In this document: positions 40,527 to 48,794 of the stretch, one piece after another | Numbering within the stretch: position 1 is the first letter of the stretch | Layout of the letters: each line of letters begins with the position of its first letter | Assembly (NCBI GenBank): GCA_002450905.1 | Contig: DKAT01000080.1 | Span: 25,145 to 75,260, forward strand | Reading direction: 5' to 3' | Length of the DNA stretch: 50,116 bases | Source of the DNA: Spirochaetia bacterium UBA6919 | Lineage (GTDB): Bacteria > Spirochaetota > UBA6919 | Program-made: the position numbers and the translations under genes | Notes under the pieces: generated by a model | What the model saw: the letters and a program-made list of their open reading frames with translations, nothing else | What the model was told of the DNA's origin: nothing | The model's database searches: none

Positions 40527-41381
40527 TTGAAAGGATTGATACTTGCAGCTGGCTACGGATCACGATTTTTTCCAGCATCAAAAACTATTCCAAAAGAAAT
40601 GTTCCCACTTGTTGACAGACCTTCAATTGATTTTATAGTTGAAGAAATGGTTTTGTCTGGGATAAATCAAATTCTAATTATTACCTCAAGAAGAAAAAAA
40701 TCATTGGAGGATTATTTTGACTCTGAAGTCGAGTTAGAAAATTTTATCCATGATAAAAAAAAGTTAGAAAAAATTAAATCTATACCCCAGGTAAATCAAA
40801 ATGTAAAAATATATTTTCTGAGACAGCATACTATGCGTGGAACAGGTCATGGTGTTTTACTCGGAAATGATTTTCTTGACTCACCTTTCATTCTAGCATT
40901 TCCTGATGATATAATTTTCAATGAAATTCCACTATCACAACAATTAATCGATGTTTATAATAAAAATAAAAAAAGCGTTTTGGCTGTAACTCAATATCCC
41001 AGTGAAGAATTATATAAATATGGTGTAATCAATCCTTTTTCAAAAGTTAGTTCAAAAATTATAGATGTAAAAGGAATTGTTGAAAAACCTAAAAAAGGCG
41101 AGGAGCCTAGTAATTATATTTCTATCGGGAGATATCTCTTAACCCCAGAAATTTTTCCACTCCTCGAAAAAGGTATAAAAAATTGTACATCAAAAGAATA
41201 TTTCCTGACTGATGCCCTAAATGAGTTGGCACAAAATGAAAAGCTCTTGGCATATGATTTCGATGGGGCAAGATTTGATACTGGTGACCCTATAGGTTAT
41301 TTAAGGGCTATAACTTCTTTTGCATTATCAAGAGATGATCTTAAAACTCAATACAGAGACTATCTAAAAGAAATAATATAA
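40527..41381 (+). CDS. galU: UTP--glucose-1-phosphate uridylyltransferase
   Basis: Makes UDP-glucose from UTP and glucose-1-phosphate, the donor for glycans and lipopolysaccharide-like polymers. The nucleotide-binding start is ILAAGYGSRFFPASKTIPKEMFPLVDRP (residues about 5-32), matching the AGLGTRFLPATK...PKEMLP signature. IDFIVEEMVLSGINQILIITSRRKK, FPDDIIF and GIVEKPKKGEEPSNYISIGRYLL follow. The start is TTG at 40527, the first codon that gives the complete N-terminus. The NHL/IPT gene begins 10 bases after the stop. Together with the SpsF-like gene it points to surface polysaccharide synthesis. Confidence 0.95.
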   Translation: MKGLILAAGYGSRFFPASKTIPKEMFPLVDRPSIDFIVEEMVLSGINQILIITSRRKKSLEDYFDSEVELENFIHDKKKLEKIKSIPQVNQNVKIYFLRQHTMRGTGHGVLLGNDFLDSPFILAFPDDIIFNEIPLSQQLIDVYNKNKKSVLAVTQYPSEELYKYGVINPFSKVSSKIIDVKGIVEKPKKGEEPSNYISIGRYLLTPEIFPLLEKGIKNCTSKEYFLTDALNELAQNEKLLAYDFDGARFDTGDPIGYLRAITSFALSRDDLKTQYRDYLKEII

Positions 41382-41391
41382 TCGGTTTGAC

Positions 41392-42393
41392 ATGGCAAAA
41401 ATTACAATTAAAGACATAACTCCCAAAATGGGTCTTCCAGGGGGACACATTAAAATTTTGGGAAAGAATTTTCAACCTTGGGAAATGGATCATTATCATC
41501 TTCGTTTTCCTAATTCCACCGCATGGATTGAAGCCATTAGTGAAAATACATTATTAACGTCAATACCCTCAAATACTACTACAGGGGATGTTTTTATAGA
41601 GATGGGTGGATATCGGAGTAATAAATATCATTTTATTGTCCCGGAACCTGTTATTGATGGTTTAAATCTGGTTGATAATCCTGTGACTGATAGCCAGGGA
41701 AATATCTATGCAACTTATAGTGGAAACAAAGGTGAACTAAGCCCAGTTTCTGTATATAAAATATTAAAAAATAATGAAAAAGAAGTATATATTTCAGGTA
41801 TAACGAATGCCACATCTTTACTGATAGATAAAAATGATAATTTGTATATCGCAAGCAGATTTGATGGAAAAATATATAAATCGTCCAGTATTCATCAGTA
41901 TGAGGTATTTTCCCAGGGGCTGGGTGCTGCTTTTGGAATAGCTATCAATAGCTTGGGTGAATTATTTGTTGGTGACAGAACAGGTTCTATATTTAAAGTC
42001 AATTCAAATGGGCAAGCGTCATTTTATACATCTGTTCCTCAAAGTTATATAGCTTTTCATTTAGCATTTGACAAGCTTGATAATTTGTATGTCTCAAATC
42101 CTATTCATATGGGTGAAAATACAATTTTTAAAATTGAAAAAAATACTACAAAGCCTGTGGTTTACTACACGGGATTAAGCTTATTCCATGGATTTGCATT
42201 TGATCAGAAAAATAATTTATATCTTGCAGAAACAAAGAGAAATGAAAGTCGGGTTATTAAAATAAAAAACGGTCAATATCAGTCTACTATACTGACTGGT
42301 ACTAAATTTATTGGTTTGACGTTTGACCAGAAGCAAAATCTGATTATTGCAACAGCATCCTCAATTTATACTATTGAGAAAGGGGATTACTAA
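41392..42393 (+). CDS. IPT/TIG domain plus NHL/SMP30-type beta-propeller protein
   Basis: Residues about 1-80 are an Ig-like IPT/TIG domain (ITPKMGLPGGHIKILGKNFQP, LLTSIPSNTTTGDVFIEMGGY). The rest is a beta-propeller with repeating strands ending in NLYIA-type motifs: SLLIDKNDNLYIASRFDGKIYK, GIAINSLGELFVGDRTGSIFKV, LAFDKLDNLYVSNP and GFAFDQKNNLYLAE. Such domains bind partners or sugars, or act as lactonases; no catalytic residues can be assigned. No signal peptide is present, so a cytoplasmic or leaderless location is implied, unusual for IPT domains. It follows galU closely and may share its transcript. Confidence 0.8.
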   Translation: MAKITIKDITPKMGLPGGHIKILGKNFQPWEMDHYHLRFPNSTAWIEAISENTLLTSIPSNTTTGDVFIEMGGYRSNKYHFIVPEPVIDGLNLVDNPVTDSQGNIYATYSGNKGELSPVSVYKILKNNEKEVYISGITNATSLLIDKNDNLYIASRFDGKIYKSSSIHQYEVFSQGLGAAFGIAINSLGELFVGDRTGSIFKVNSNGQASFYTSVPQSYIAFHLAFDKLDNLYVSNPIHMGENTIFKIEKNTTKPVVYYTGLSLFHGFAFDQKNNLYLAETKRNESRVIKIKNGQYQSTILTGTKFIGLTFDQKQNLIIATASSIYTIEKGDY

Positions 42394-42632
42394 ACAATAT
42401 TTAACATTATTGAACTACTAATTTTTTAAAATAACTGAAATAACTTATAAAAAAAATATAATTTCAGTATACGGTTTCTCATTTTTTTTCTATATTTTTC
42501 TCATAAAAATAATATTTTGATGTTAAATTGTTATTAGTATAAATTTTTCTTTATATTCATGTTTTATAAACAAGAAATTATATGTTTAAGTGTTTATAAA
42601 GAAATAATATTTTATCCAAGGAGATTTATCGC

Positions 42633-43607
42633 ATGAAAGTTCCTGTATATCTTTTCTATTCAATATTAAAATCTAATATAAAAGATTTTTTTGGCGGGAG
42701 AAAAAATAATCCAAATATTTTAATGTTAGAACCTCTTTATAAATGTAATTTAAGCTGCCCAGGTTGTGGTAAGATAAAAGAAAATAAAGAATTACTCAAT
42801 GAATATCTTCCTTTAGAAGATTGTATCCAAGCAGTAGTTGATTCAAATGCACCAATAGTTAGTATTTGTGGTGGTGAGCCGTTAATCTATCCTCAAATTG
42901 CTGAGCTAGTTCAAGAAATTCTTTCAATGAAGCGATATGTAATTCTATGCACAAATGGAGTATACATTCCCAATATTATAGATAAATTTAGTCCGAATAA
43001 ATATTTCACATGGAATGTTCATCTTGATGGTTTTGAAAGTGAGCATGATAAATGGGTTGCACAAAAAGGTGTTTTTAATGATGCAATTAAAGCAATTTCA
43101 CTCGCAAAATCCCTTGGCTATAATGTATTTACAAATACAACAATCTATCATAATACAAATATTGATAATCTCATTCAATTAATGGATTTGTTAAATAATA
43201 TAAAAATTGATGGAATGACTCTTACTCCGTCTTTTCCCTATAAAAGTGGGGGTAGTTTATTTCTAACAAAGGAAAAATCCATAAATTTCTTTCAAAAACT
43301 TGAAAAAGTATTGTCTAAATATCCGATTATCCATAGCCCAATTTATAAAAGTTTTTTAACTGGGAATATAAATTTAGAATGCAACGCTCAAAATCATGTT
43401 ACAAGAAATCTTAAAGGATGGCAAGGGCCTTGTTATTGGTTAGCGGATCATAATTATGAAAGTTATAATGATTTGAATCTAAAAACTGATTGGAATTCAA
43501 TTGGGCCAGGTAAGGATCCTCGTTGTCAAGAATGTATGACTCATTTGTGTTTTGAAAAATCTTCAATTGTTCAGAATGGATTTATGTATTTAAAAGGTTT
43601 ATTTTGA
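42633..43607 (+). CDS. HpnH-like radical SAM enzyme (adenosylhopene transferase family)
   Basis: Radical SAM protein with the cluster motif C38xxxC42xxC45 (YKCNLSCPGCGKI). The whole layout follows HpnH: LEPLYKCNLSCPGCGK, ICGGEPLIYPQI, VILCTNGVYI, WNVHLDGFESEHDKW, NVFTNTTIYHNTN, LKGWQGPCYWLADHNYESYNDL, TDWNSIGPGKDPRCQECMTHLCFE. HpnH joins an adenosyl radical to a hopene in making C35 hopanoids. No squalene-hopene cyclase is in the window, so the acceptor could be another lipid. AAGGAG before the ATG supports the start. An HpnG-like nucleosidase is at 21805-22572. Confidence 0.85.
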   Translation: MKVPVYLFYSILKSNIKDFFGGRKNNPNILMLEPLYKCNLSCPGCGKIKENKELLNEYLPLEDCIQAVVDSNAPIVSICGGEPLIYPQIAELVQEILSMKRYVILCTNGVYIPNIIDKFSPNKYFTWNVHLDGFESEHDKWVAQKGVFNDAIKAISLAKSLGYNVFTNTTIYHNTNIDNLIQLMDLLNNIKIDGMTLTPSFPYKSGGSLFLTKEKSINFFQKLEKVLSKYPIIHSPIYKSFLTGNINLECNAQNHVTRNLKGWQGPCYWLADHNYESYNDLNLKTDWNSIGPGKDPRCQECMTHLCFEKSSIVQNGFMYLKGLF

Positions 43608-43627
43608 TGGATTTTATATTTTCATTT

Positions 43628-44404
43628 TTAAGAGAATAACTTAGATAAATTAATTGTCATTTTAATCTTATTTATTTTATTAATATCAATATTGGTTACT
43701 TGGAAGGTAATATTTTCAAATTGAATTTTATCCCCTTTTTTTGGGATCCTTCCAAATAAGTCGAAAACTAAACCGCCGATTGTATCTGATTTGTCTGTCG
43801 GTAAATTGATATTGAATTCCTCATTAATATCTTCTAAATATGTTCGTGCATCCAGCATGTATTCATTATTTGTAATTTTGATAATATCCTCTTCTTCATT
43901 GTCATGTTCATCCTGAATTTCTCCTACAATCTCTTCCAAAACATCTTCCAGCGCCACTATACCTGAAACCCCGCCATATTCATCAACTACAATAGCAAGA
44001 TGATTTTTCTTTTGTTGAAACTCTTTTAAAATATCTAAGATTTTTTTACTCTCTGGTACAAAATATGGCGGTAATAGGAGTTTTTTAAGTTCTATTTTAG
44101 GTTTTGATTGGAAGAAGAATGGGAAGAGATCTTTGATATACAAGACCCCAACAATGTCATCTACTGTTTTATCCCATACAGGGATTCTTGAGTGTCCTTC
44201 TTTTCTGATAAGATTTGTAATTTCTTTTATTGATGCGGTAACTGGTAATGTTATTACATCGATTCTTGGTACCATAATATCTTTCACTGTGGTATCACTT
44301 AGATTTGCAAGTCTCTCAGTAATTTCATCTACAATAGATATTGATTCATTTTGAATCGGTTCTGTAGATTTAGATTCTTTACTGGTTTTAAAAAAATTTA
44401 ACAT
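43628..44404 (-). CDS. CorC/TlyC-family CBS-domain protein
   Basis: Two CBS domains are seen (TVKDIMVPRIDVITLPVTASIKEITNLIRKEGHSRIPVW...VLYIKDL and ILKEFQQKKNHLAIVVDEYGGVSGIVALEDVLEEIVGEI), followed by a CorC/HlyC domain (YMLDARTYLEDINEEFNINL, DTIGGLVFDLFGRIPKKGDKIQF). The DUF21 membrane part of longer relatives is absent, so this is the short CorC-like form (258 aa), linked elsewhere to magnesium/cobalt efflux or called hemolysin C; function is not certain. It overlaps ybeY by seven bases, in the usual phoH-ybeY-corC order. Confidence 0.88.
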   Translation of the reverse strand: MLNFFKTSKESKSTEPIQNESISIVDEITERLANLSDTTVKDIMVPRIDVITLPVTASIKEITNLIRKEGHSRIPVWDKTVDDIVGVLYIKDLFPFFFQSKPKIELKKLLLPPYFVPESKKILDILKEFQQKKNHLAIVVDEYGGVSGIVALEDVLEEIVGEIQDEHDNEEEDIIKITNNEYMLDARTYLEDINEEFNINLPTDKSDTIGGLVFDLFGRIPKKGDKIQFENITFQVTNIDINKINKIKMTINLSKLFS

Positions 44405-44844
44405 ATTGATAGGCCTTTAATCTCATTAAAAAGTTTTTTTTCAATGTCATTCATGATTTTTTCATCTTTTTTTGATTTTTCATGGTCGTATCCAAGTAGA
44501 TGGAGAATTCCATGGATCAAAAGTCTTTTTAACTCATCTTGAAATGAATTATGATATTCTAATGACTGTTCCCAAGTCTTTTCAAGTGAAATTGCCAGAT
44601 CGCCAAGGTAGGGATTCTCCTTTGATTCAAAGGATAGTACATCCGTTGGTATATTTTTATTACGGTATTTATTATTTAATTCTTGTATTAAAGGATTATC
44701 GCATAATAGGACACTCAATTGATAGTTATTAATATTCATATAACTTAGGATATTTTTTATGACAATTCGAATAGGTTTCAATTTTAATTTCCCAATGTGA
44801 TTCTGAAGATTTATAGATTGGTAATTAATAGCAATTTGTTTCAT
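44398..44844 (-). CDS. ybeY: Endoribonuclease YbeY (rRNA maturation)
   Basis: Metal-dependent RNase that takes part in 16S rRNA 3'-end processing and ribosome quality control. The zinc triad H-x3-H-x5-H is visible as HGILHLLGYDH (His111, 115, 121). LLCDNPLIQELNNKYRNKNIPTDVLSF and PYLGDLAISLE also fit. 148 aa is typical. It lies between phoH (gap five bases) and corC (overlap), a common arrangement. Confidence 0.95.
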   Translation of the reverse strand: MKQIAINYQSINLQNHIGKLKLKPIRIVIKNILSYMNINNYQLSVLLCDNPLIQELNNKYRNKNIPTDVLSFESKENPYLGDLAISLEKTWEQSLEYHNSFQDELKRLLIHGILHLLGYDHEKSKKDEKIMNDIEKKLFNEIKGLSIC

Positions 44845-44849
44845 CGATA

Positions 44850-45815
44850 TTATTGTATTTTTAATTCATTTTCATATTTATCAAATGCCTTAACTATTTT
44901 TCTGACAATGGGGTGTCTTACAATATCCTTATCGTCAAAATAATTAAATTTGATTTCTTTAATTTGTTTTAAAATATGTGTTGCAGCAAGGAGTCCTGAA
45001 GTATGTTTTTTTGGGAGATCGATTTGGGTAATATCACCGGTTATGATTGTTTTAGAAGTAGGCCCCAATCTTGTGAGAAACATTTTTAACTGGCTCATAG
45101 TAGTATTTTGAGCTTCATCTAATATAGTGAAAGCATTATTTAATGTCCTACCCCGCATATAAGCTAATGGAGCTATCTCGATGCGTTCCCGTTCACGGTA
45201 TTTAATGAAATCTTCATAGGGCATCATGTCATAGATCGCATCAAAAATTGGTCTCAAATAAGGATTTATCTTTTGCTGAAGATCACCGGGGAGGAAACCA
45301 AGGTTCTCACCAGCTTCTACAACGGGCCGGGTTAAAATAAGTCGTTGTACCTTATCTTGTAGTAAATAGCTAATCCCCATTGCTACGGCTAAATAGGTTT
45401 TACCAGTACCTGCAGGGCCAATACCAAATATTAAATCATGTTCTTTAATGCTTTCAAGGTAATTTGCCTGATGGGTTGTTTTGGGTTTGATTTGTTTCCC
45501 GTTCTTATGGAGAATGATCTTGTGTTTGTCAAGACCATCAACTTCGAAATGCTCGTCCTCTTTAACTTGATGAACAACAACTTCCAGATCGTGCTTCTTT
45601 AAATATTTTCCACGCTGACATTCCTGGAAAAGAAAGTTGAGTGTCTTTTCTGCAAGTGAAATATCTTTATCCTGACCTTCAATGCGGAGAGAATGCCCTT
45701 TGGGATAGATTGATACGAGGAATTCTTTTTCTATAAGACGCAGGTGTTGATCGTGTTCACCGAAAAATATCAATGGATCTACTAAATCTTGATAAACAAG
45801 TTCACGATTAGCCAT
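44850..45815 (-). CDS. phoH: PhoH-like ATPase
   Basis: P-loop ATPase of the PhoH/YbeZ family, often co-transcribed with ybeY and thought to act in RNA handling. Walker A is GPAGTGKTYLAVAMG (about residues 126-140), followed by LILTRPVVEAGENLGFLPGD and the Walker B region TILDEAQNTT with MKMFLTRLG-type helix (LKMFLTRLGPTSKTIITGD). The N-terminal KH-like part (SLRIEGQDKDISLAEKTLNFLF) is present; 321 aa is normal. It starts nine bases after the aspS stop. The role in phosphate control implied by the name is not shown here. Confidence 0.94.
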   Translation of the reverse strand: MANRELVYQDLVDPLIFFGEHDQHLRLIEKEFLVSIYPKGHSLRIEGQDKDISLAEKTLNFLFQECQRGKYLKKHDLEVVVHQVKEDEHFEVDGLDKHKIILHKNGKQIKPKTTHQANYLESIKEHDLIFGIGPAGTGKTYLAVAMGISYLLQDKVQRLILTRPVVEAGENLGFLPGDLQQKINPYLRPIFDAIYDMMPYEDFIKYRERERIEIAPLAYMRGRTLNNAFTILDEAQNTTMSQLKMFLTRLGPTSKTIITGDITQIDLPKKHTSGLLAATHILKQIKEIKFNYFDDKDIVRHPIVRKIVKAFDKYENELKIQ

Positions 45816-45824
45816 ATTAACTAA

Positions 45825-47591
45825 CTATTCATCCACCTGTATAGCCAGCTCTAAGAGTTGCTCTTCATTGACAGTAGAAGGGGCACCGCTCATTAGACAT
45901 ACACCTCGTTGTGTTTTAGGAAACGCAATAACATCGCGTATGGAAGTCATTTTTTGTAATACCATTACTACACGATCTAATCCAAAAGCTATTCCGCCAT
46001 GAGGTGGAGCTCCATATTTTAGTGCTGATAAAAGAAAACCAAATTTCTCTTCTGCTTGTGCTTCATCCAGACCAAGTAGTTTGAAGACTTCTTTTTGAAT
46101 ATCATAATTATGAATACGAATACTACCACCACCTAACTCTGTTCCATTGAGTACAAGATCATAAGTTTCAGATAATACCTGTAATGGTTCTTCAGATAGA
46201 ATATCTAATTGATCTAAATGAGGAGTCGTGAATGGATGGTTTACTGAATCATATCGTTTTGCCTGTTCATCATAGGTGAATAATGGGAAGTCCACTACCC
46301 AGGTGAAAGCTAATTTCTCCCTGTCAACAAGAGATAACATATCACCTAGTTTAAGTCTCAGATTTCCTGCTGATTCATAGACAACTTGTTTTTGATCGGC
46401 TATAAATAATAAGAGGTCTCCATCTTCTGTCTTTAATTGATCCATAAGACGATTTTGTATATCTTCACTAAAAAACTTTACTATATTTGATTCTAATTTC
46501 TTATTCTTCACCCGCATCCAGGCAAGTCCCTTGGCACCATATTGGCTTATAAATGATGTAAGGTCATCAATATCTTTCCGTGATAGTTTCTCCCCTGATT
46601 TAGCATTAATAGCACAGATGATTCCATTACTTTCAATGACATTTTTAAACACTTGAAAGCTACAGTCCTTTACTGCAGACGTTACATCATATATCGGGAG
46701 GTCAAAACGAAGATCTGGTCTGTCACTACCGTATTTAGACATCGCTTCATCATAAGACATTCTATTGATTGGAAGTGGGATCTCAATCTGGTAACAATCT
46801 TTCAGTATAGTTGCGATCATATTTTCCATCATAGTCAGGATTTCATTCTTGGTTATGAAGGACATTTCAATATCTACTTGTGTAAACTCAGGTTGGCGAT
46901 CAGCCCGAAGATCCTCATCTCTAAAGCATCGGGCTATCTGGTAATACCTGTCAAAACCACTTACCATTAATATCTGTTTGAAAATCTGTGGTGATTGAGG
47001 TAATGCATAAAATTTACCCTGATTTATTCTGCTTGGAACAAGAAAATCTCGTGCTCCTTCTGGGGTTGATTTATTAAGAATGGGGGTTTCAATATCAATA
47101 AAACCATTATTATCTAAAAAATTGCGGATAGTCTTACTAATTTTGTGACGCATCAAAATATTATTTTGCATCTGTGGTTTACGAAGATCCAGATAACGAT
47201 ATTTGAAACGGAGTTCCTCATTTGTATTAACTTCTTCGCTAATTAAAAATGGAGGTGTGAGAGAGGGGTTTAATAGTTTTACCTGATGAACAAGCACTTC
47301 AAGAGCACCTGTTGGTATCTTTGGGTTAACCATATCCTCAGTACGAGCGAGAACATCACCAATTACTCCAATGACGTACTCTTGTCTAAAGGTCTCAGCT
47401 AATTTATGAGCTTTGGGATCTTTTTCTGGATTGAAAACAACCTGTATAGTACCTGAAATATCTCTCAGATCAATAAAAATAAGTCCACCGTGGTCTCGGA
47501 CCGAATGCACCCATCCATTGAGGGTTACTTGTTGACCTACATTACTTTTAGTGAGGTTGCCACACAAATGACTACGAATAAATCCTTTCAA
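45825..47591 (-). CDS. aspS: Aspartyl-tRNA synthetase (bacterial type, TTG start)
   Basis: Class II synthetase for tRNA-Asp. The N-terminal anticodon OB fold (VTLNGWVHSVRDHGGLIFIDLRD), motif 2 ARCFRDEDLRADRQPEFTQVD, the bacterial GAD insertion (about 290-420) and motif 3 GGIAFGLDRVVMVL are all present; 588 aa is standard. The start codon is TTG at 47591, with GAGG five bases upstream; no in-frame ATG is better placed. It heads the minus-strand run aspS-phoH-ybeY-corC. Confidence 0.97.
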   Translation of the reverse strand: MKGFIRSHLCGNLTKSNVGQQVTLNGWVHSVRDHGGLIFIDLRDISGTIQVVFNPEKDPKAHKLAETFRQEYVIGVIGDVLARTEDMVNPKIPTGALEVLVHQVKLLNPSLTPPFLISEEVNTNEELRFKYRYLDLRKPQMQNNILMRHKISKTIRNFLDNNGFIDIETPILNKSTPEGARDFLVPSRINQGKFYALPQSPQIFKQILMVSGFDRYYQIARCFRDEDLRADRQPEFTQVDIEMSFITKNEILTMMENMIATILKDCYQIEIPLPINRMSYDEAMSKYGSDRPDLRFDLPIYDVTSAVKDCSFQVFKNVIESNGIICAINAKSGEKLSRKDIDDLTSFISQYGAKGLAWMRVKNKKLESNIVKFFSEDIQNRLMDQLKTEDGDLLLFIADQKQVVYESAGNLRLKLGDMLSLVDREKLAFTWVVDFPLFTYDEQAKRYDSVNHPFTTPHLDQLDILSEEPLQVLSETYDLVLNGTELGGGSIRIHNYDIQKEVFKLLGLDEAQAEEKFGFLLSALKYGAPPHGGIAFGLDRVVMVLQKMTSIRDVIAFPKTQRGVCLMSGAPSTVNEEQLLELAIQVDE

Positions 47592-47852
47592 TCATTCCTC
47601 ACTGTCATATACACAAATCACTTTCCATATTATGAAGATATTTAAATTCTTGTAGAAGTCAAGAAAAATTATATAAAATTGGATACTAAACCAGTTTAAT
47701 TTATAAAAAATCAATCAATAATGAAAATTAACCATTAATATGATTTCAATAGATTTAAAAGTATTTTTATTCATGCAAAAATATCTCCACCCCCTTGAAA
47801 TTCACTATCTTATTTTCCGAAATAATCAAAAATGACATTGTGAGGTAAGAAA

Positions 47853-48659
47853 ATGAAAATACATGATATAAAATGGTATATAATTCTATTTATTCTAAGT
47901 TGTTCTGTAATATATAACCCCGTTCATGCTAAATCAAAAATCCTCTATGGATATTCCTCCTGGTATGGGGATAAATTCCATGGAAGGAAAACAGCCAGCG
48001 GTGAAATCTATAATATGCACAAACTAACTGCCGCGCATAGAACCCTTCCCTTCGGAACATATTTGAAGGTAACAAACATCTCTAATAAGAAACAGGTTAT
48101 TGTAAAAGTTAATGATAGAGGACCATTTAAGGCAAACCGTATTATAGATGTTTCAAGAGAAGCTGCAAAACGCCTTGGATTTATTAATCAGGGACTGGCT
48201 AGGGTTAAAATTGAGATTTTGGATCACTATAATGAAAGTGTTGAAGCTAAAGAAACATCTGACAATAGTCCAGAAGAGCCAATTCCTGTGGATGAAGAAC
48301 AGGTCATGAAGACTGCAGTGAAAAAAAGAGTTTCGCCAAAAAATAAAGTCTATTCAGACAATGAGATAAAAACTAAAAATAATCACATCTACATTGTAAA
48401 TGCTAAAAAAGCAATTAAAAAAACAAAACAACCCATTTATCTCATTCAATTAGGTGCCTATTCAAAACTGGAACACGCAGTATCTAAAACAGGATTGCTT
48501 TCAAAAAAAGGTATCTCTGCTGTAATTTGCATCTTCCCACAAAACAGAAAAATATATCGAGTTGTTTATAAAAAAACATTCAAAAATAAAAACGATGCAT
48601 CCAAGTTTTCAAAAAAACTTGATCACAAAGGAATAAAATCTTTCTTAATTAGATTTTGA
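47853..48659 (+). CDS. rlpA: RlpA-like septal/periplasmic lytic transglycosylase with SPOR domain
   Basis: RlpA enzymes cut peptidoglycan glycan strands without peptides, usually at the septum. A signal peptide (MKIHDIKWYIILFILSCSVIYNPVHA, no clear lipobox) is followed by the double-psi barrel SSWYGDKFHGRKTASGE, LPFGTYLKVTN and VIVKVNDRGPF, whose Asp is the catalytic residue. A charged linker leads to a C-terminal SPOR domain (YLIQLGAYSKLEHAVSKTGLLSKKGI...) that binds denuded glycan. 268 aa. GAGGTAAG before the ATG supports the start. Its stop overlaps the -35 of the pyc promoter. Confidence 0.93.
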   Translation: MKIHDIKWYIILFILSCSVIYNPVHAKSKILYGYSSWYGDKFHGRKTASGEIYNMHKLTAAHRTLPFGTYLKVTNISNKKQVIVKVNDRGPFKANRIIDVSREAAKRLGFINQGLARVKIEILDHYNESVEAKETSDNSPEEPIPVDEEQVMKTAVKKRVSPKNKVYSDNEIKTKNNHIYIVNAKKAIKKTKQPIYLIQLGAYSKLEHAVSKTGLLSKKGISAVICIFPQNRKIYRVVYKKTFKNKNDASKFSKKLDHKGIKSFLIRF

Positions 48660-48685
48660 CAAAATGAAATAAAAATGCCTATATC
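48656..48685 (+). promoter_or_regulatory. Sigma-70-type promoter upstream of the pyruvate carboxylase gene
   Basis: TTGACA (48656-48661) overlaps the rlpA stop; an 18-base spacer leads to TATATC (48680-48685). This would start near 48692 and give a leader of about 100 bases before the ATG at 48795. Spacing is slightly long, so confidence is moderate. Confidence 0.5.
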
Positions 48686-48794
48686 TTCCAAAGGGATTAC
48701 ACTTTTTAGACAAACTTTACTATTTTTATTAAGCCCATCGAACAGAAAATCTTAAAGTTATAAGATATCTGTAAAATCCTTTTGGAGATAGAAC

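Noticed and set aside
45825..47591. aspS start at an upstream ATG in AATGATTG
   Set aside because: That ATG is in a different frame (it reaches TGA at once); the in-frame TTG with GAGG is the supported start.
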